Below are positions 62,925 to 64,000 of a stretch of DNA of 64,000 bases, piece after piece. Numbering within the stretch: position 1 is the first letter of the stretch; each line of letters starts with the position of its first letter. The notes beneath the pieces were generated by a model. The model searched no databases, was not told the origin of the DNA, and saw nothing but the letters and a program-made list of their open reading frames with translations. Position numbers and translations under genes: made by a program. The DNA is from Roseinatronobacter ekhonensis (GTDB lineage: Bacteria > Pseudomonadota > Alphaproteobacteria > Rhodobacterales > Rhodobacteraceae), in assembly GCF_900499075.1 (NCBI RefSeq), contig NZ_UIHC01000010.1, positions 1 to 64,000 on the forward strand, written 5' to 3'.

Positions 62925-63677
62925 TCAGCGCGTTTCCGCGACGGCGTTTTCCAGTTCCTGCGCCAGTCCGGCGTCTATCCCCAATGCGCGGGCCAGAGTG
63001 TCCAGATAGGTCCGTTCCTCTGGCGTATCCGGGTCCATCGCGAGTAGCGAGGCGGCGTAAAGTTCTGCCGCCACCTCGGGGCTTGTGGCGTATTTGGCCA
63101 CGCGCGCCATATCAACCGGCGCGGCCAATTCGTCGATCACAAAGGCCTTGGCGTCGGAATCCAACCCCAATTGGTCAAGATGCCCAAAGATACGTTGATG
63201 TTCATGCCCATCAATATGCCCATCCGCCTTGGCACCTTGGATCATGGCGGTCAAAACGCCTTCGGCCAGATTGCTTTCGCCACCCTGCGCTTGTGCGGGC
63301 GCAAAGGCGCTATCCGCAGGGGGCAGTTGCACCTGTTGCGGCGCGGACGAGATCTGGCCCGCCTGATGCCGCTTGTAAGCGGTATAGGCCAGCCCCGCGA
63401 CCGCCGCCAGACCGCCCACTTTCAGTGCGGTGCCAGCCCCTTTGCCCAGCATCTTGCGGGTTTTCTTGTTGCCGATCAGCAGGCCCAGAACGCCGCCAGC
63501 CAAGGCGCCTGTAGCCAGTTGCCCGGCATACATACCGCCCTGCGCCGGTGTGCCAGACTGCCCTTGTTGCGCGGCGTTTTGCCCGCCGCCCAAGCCCAAC
63601 TGGTTGCCAAGCTGGCCTAGATCGCCGCTTTGGGCCGCGCCCATCACTTGGTCAAGAAGTCGTTTCGCGTCGAACAT
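62925..63677 (-). CDS. DUF533/TerB-like protein
   Basis: A 250-residue protein. A glycine/glutamine-rich N-terminus (about 10-60), a membrane or glycine-zipper segment (LATGALAGGVLGLLIGNKK and VGGLAAVAGLAYTAYKRH), a linker, and a C-terminal TerB-like helical domain with AMIQGAKADGHIDGHEHQRIF and LAAPVDMARVAKYATSPEVAAELYAASLLAMDPD. This matches the YebE/DUF533 family. The D-G-x-I-D and PE/D-ER-YL patterns are those of metal-binding TerB folds. Function unknown; envelope location likely. Confidence 0.88.
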   Translation of the reverse strand: MFDAKRLLDQVMGAAQSGDLGQLGNQLGLGGGQNAAQQGQSGTPAQGGMYAGQLATGALAGGVLGLLIGNKKTRKMLGKGAGTALKVGGLAAVAGLAYTAYKRHQAGQISSAPQQVQLPPADSAFAPAQAQGGESNLAEGVLTAMIQGAKADGHIDGHEHQRIFGHLDQLGLDSDAKAFVIDELAAPVDMARVAKYATSPEVAAELYAASLLAMDPDTPEERTYLDTLARALGIDAGLAQELENAVAETR

Positions 63678-63747
63678 CGGCAGGCCCTTTTTCTGAATGA
63701 CCCCTCTTAAATGGGAAGGCCGCGCAGCGGTTCAAGCCAAATACGCA

Positions 63748-64000
63748 CTATAAAGCAGCCGCCGCGCGCGCCGCTTGGTCATATGCCCCCGACAGGGTGC
63801 GCAGCAGCGCCGCGACACGGCTTATATCGGCGGGATCGTGGCCCAGTTGGCGCGCGGCGCGCACAACAAGCGCCTCGCGGATTTCGCCGTAGCGTTTGCA
63901 GAGTGCAGCACCTTCCTCGGTGATGCCGATGGTCTTTTCCTTGCCCTTGCGCCCGACCTTCACCAACCCGTGCCCGTGCAGTTTCTTGATGGCGTAATTG
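63748..64000 (-). CDS. MarR-family regulator, C-terminal part (cut by window edge)
   Basis: The frame is open to the window end. It shows a winged-helix segment NYAIKKLHGHGLVKVGRKGKEKTIGITEEGAAL (recognition helix end, wing and first strand) and a C-terminal dimerisation helix ending in Ala. This is the MarR layout. The N-terminal half and start are outside the window. Confidence 0.75.
   Translation of the reverse strand, partial: NYAIKKLHGHGLVKVGRKGKEKTIGITEEGAALCKRYGEIREALVVRAARQLGHDPADISRVAALLRTLSGAYDQAARAAAAL

Overview
The window is a GC-rich chromosomal segment from an alphaproteobacterium, almost certainly a member of the Rhodobacteraceae (roseobacter/Rhodobacter group). The evidence is gene content and order: pckA, chvI, chvG, a shortened hprK, rapZ, EIIA and HPr in a row; a lptF-lptG-lptD-surA operon; a fused cysNC; fhs with two folD genes; Hint-domain and Flp-pilin-like proteins of the type common in this family; and protein sequences typical of the group. 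There are no tRNA, rRNA or CRISPR loci that I can see. Most of the window is ordinary core genome.

Layout. 0-1 kb: the tail of an IS630-type transposase and a Hint-domain protein. 1.2-8.4 kb: an acyl-CoA ligase, a membrane-anchored protein that looks like a dead M48 peptidase, an MFS carrier coupled to an alpha/beta hydrolase, thrS and a 59-residue membrane protein. 14.8-8.4 kb (minus strand): a tightly overlapping run SPOR lipoprotein, D-Ala-D-Ala carboxypeptidase, tmk, holB, tatD-type nuclease, MBL hydrolase, AEC transporter. 15-18.9 kb: nadE, an orphan Flp-pilin-like protein and an exported MORN-repeat protein. 18.9-20.2 kb: an AT-rich island with one two-helix membrane protein of unknown function, next to a cytochrome P450. 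21.5-27.3 kb: the LPS-export operon lptF-lptG-lptD-surA. 27.3-35.2 kb: ftsY, an AlkB-family hydroxylase with a coupled small secreted protein, a LuxR-type regulator, cysD-cysNC and two overlapping SDR genes. 35.2-39.1 kb (minus): fhs, chorismate-mutase-like gene, folD, folD. 39.3-41.8 kb: asd and aroA. 41.9-48.2 kb: pckA and the ChvGI/nitrogen-PTS-like signalling block. 48.2-53.3 kb: CoA transferase, DsbA-like protein, DciA-like protein, mutY, a canonical AlkB hydroxylase and a DCC-type thiol protein. 53.5-64 kb: uvrD-type helicase, an unknown small protein under a CtrA-like promoter motif, an FMN alpha-hydroxy-acid dehydrogenase, pyruvate carboxylase, a predicted outer-membrane protein, a DUF533 protein and the end of a MarR-type regulator.

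How the genes fit together. pyc, pckA and the lactate-type dehydrogenase sit around the pyruvate/oxaloacetate/PEP node, and the pckA-chvGI-hprK-rapZ-EIIA-HPr block is the signalling set that alphaproteobacteria use to tie carbon status to envelope sensing. fhs plus two FolD enzymes form a C1-tetrahydrofolate oxidation route. The SPOR/dacA operon, the lpt operon and the ChvGI system all serve the envelope.

I did not find a clearly new multi-gene system. The best leads are the AT-rich island gene with its 19-bp tandem repeat, a near-identical CtrA-like motif placed 55 kb apart in front of two uncharacterised genes, the degenerate M48 protein, the exported 18-19-repeat MORN protein, and paired direct repeats in the pckA promoter. 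Coordinates of gene starts were adjusted to start codons with a plausible ribosome binding site where one was visible.
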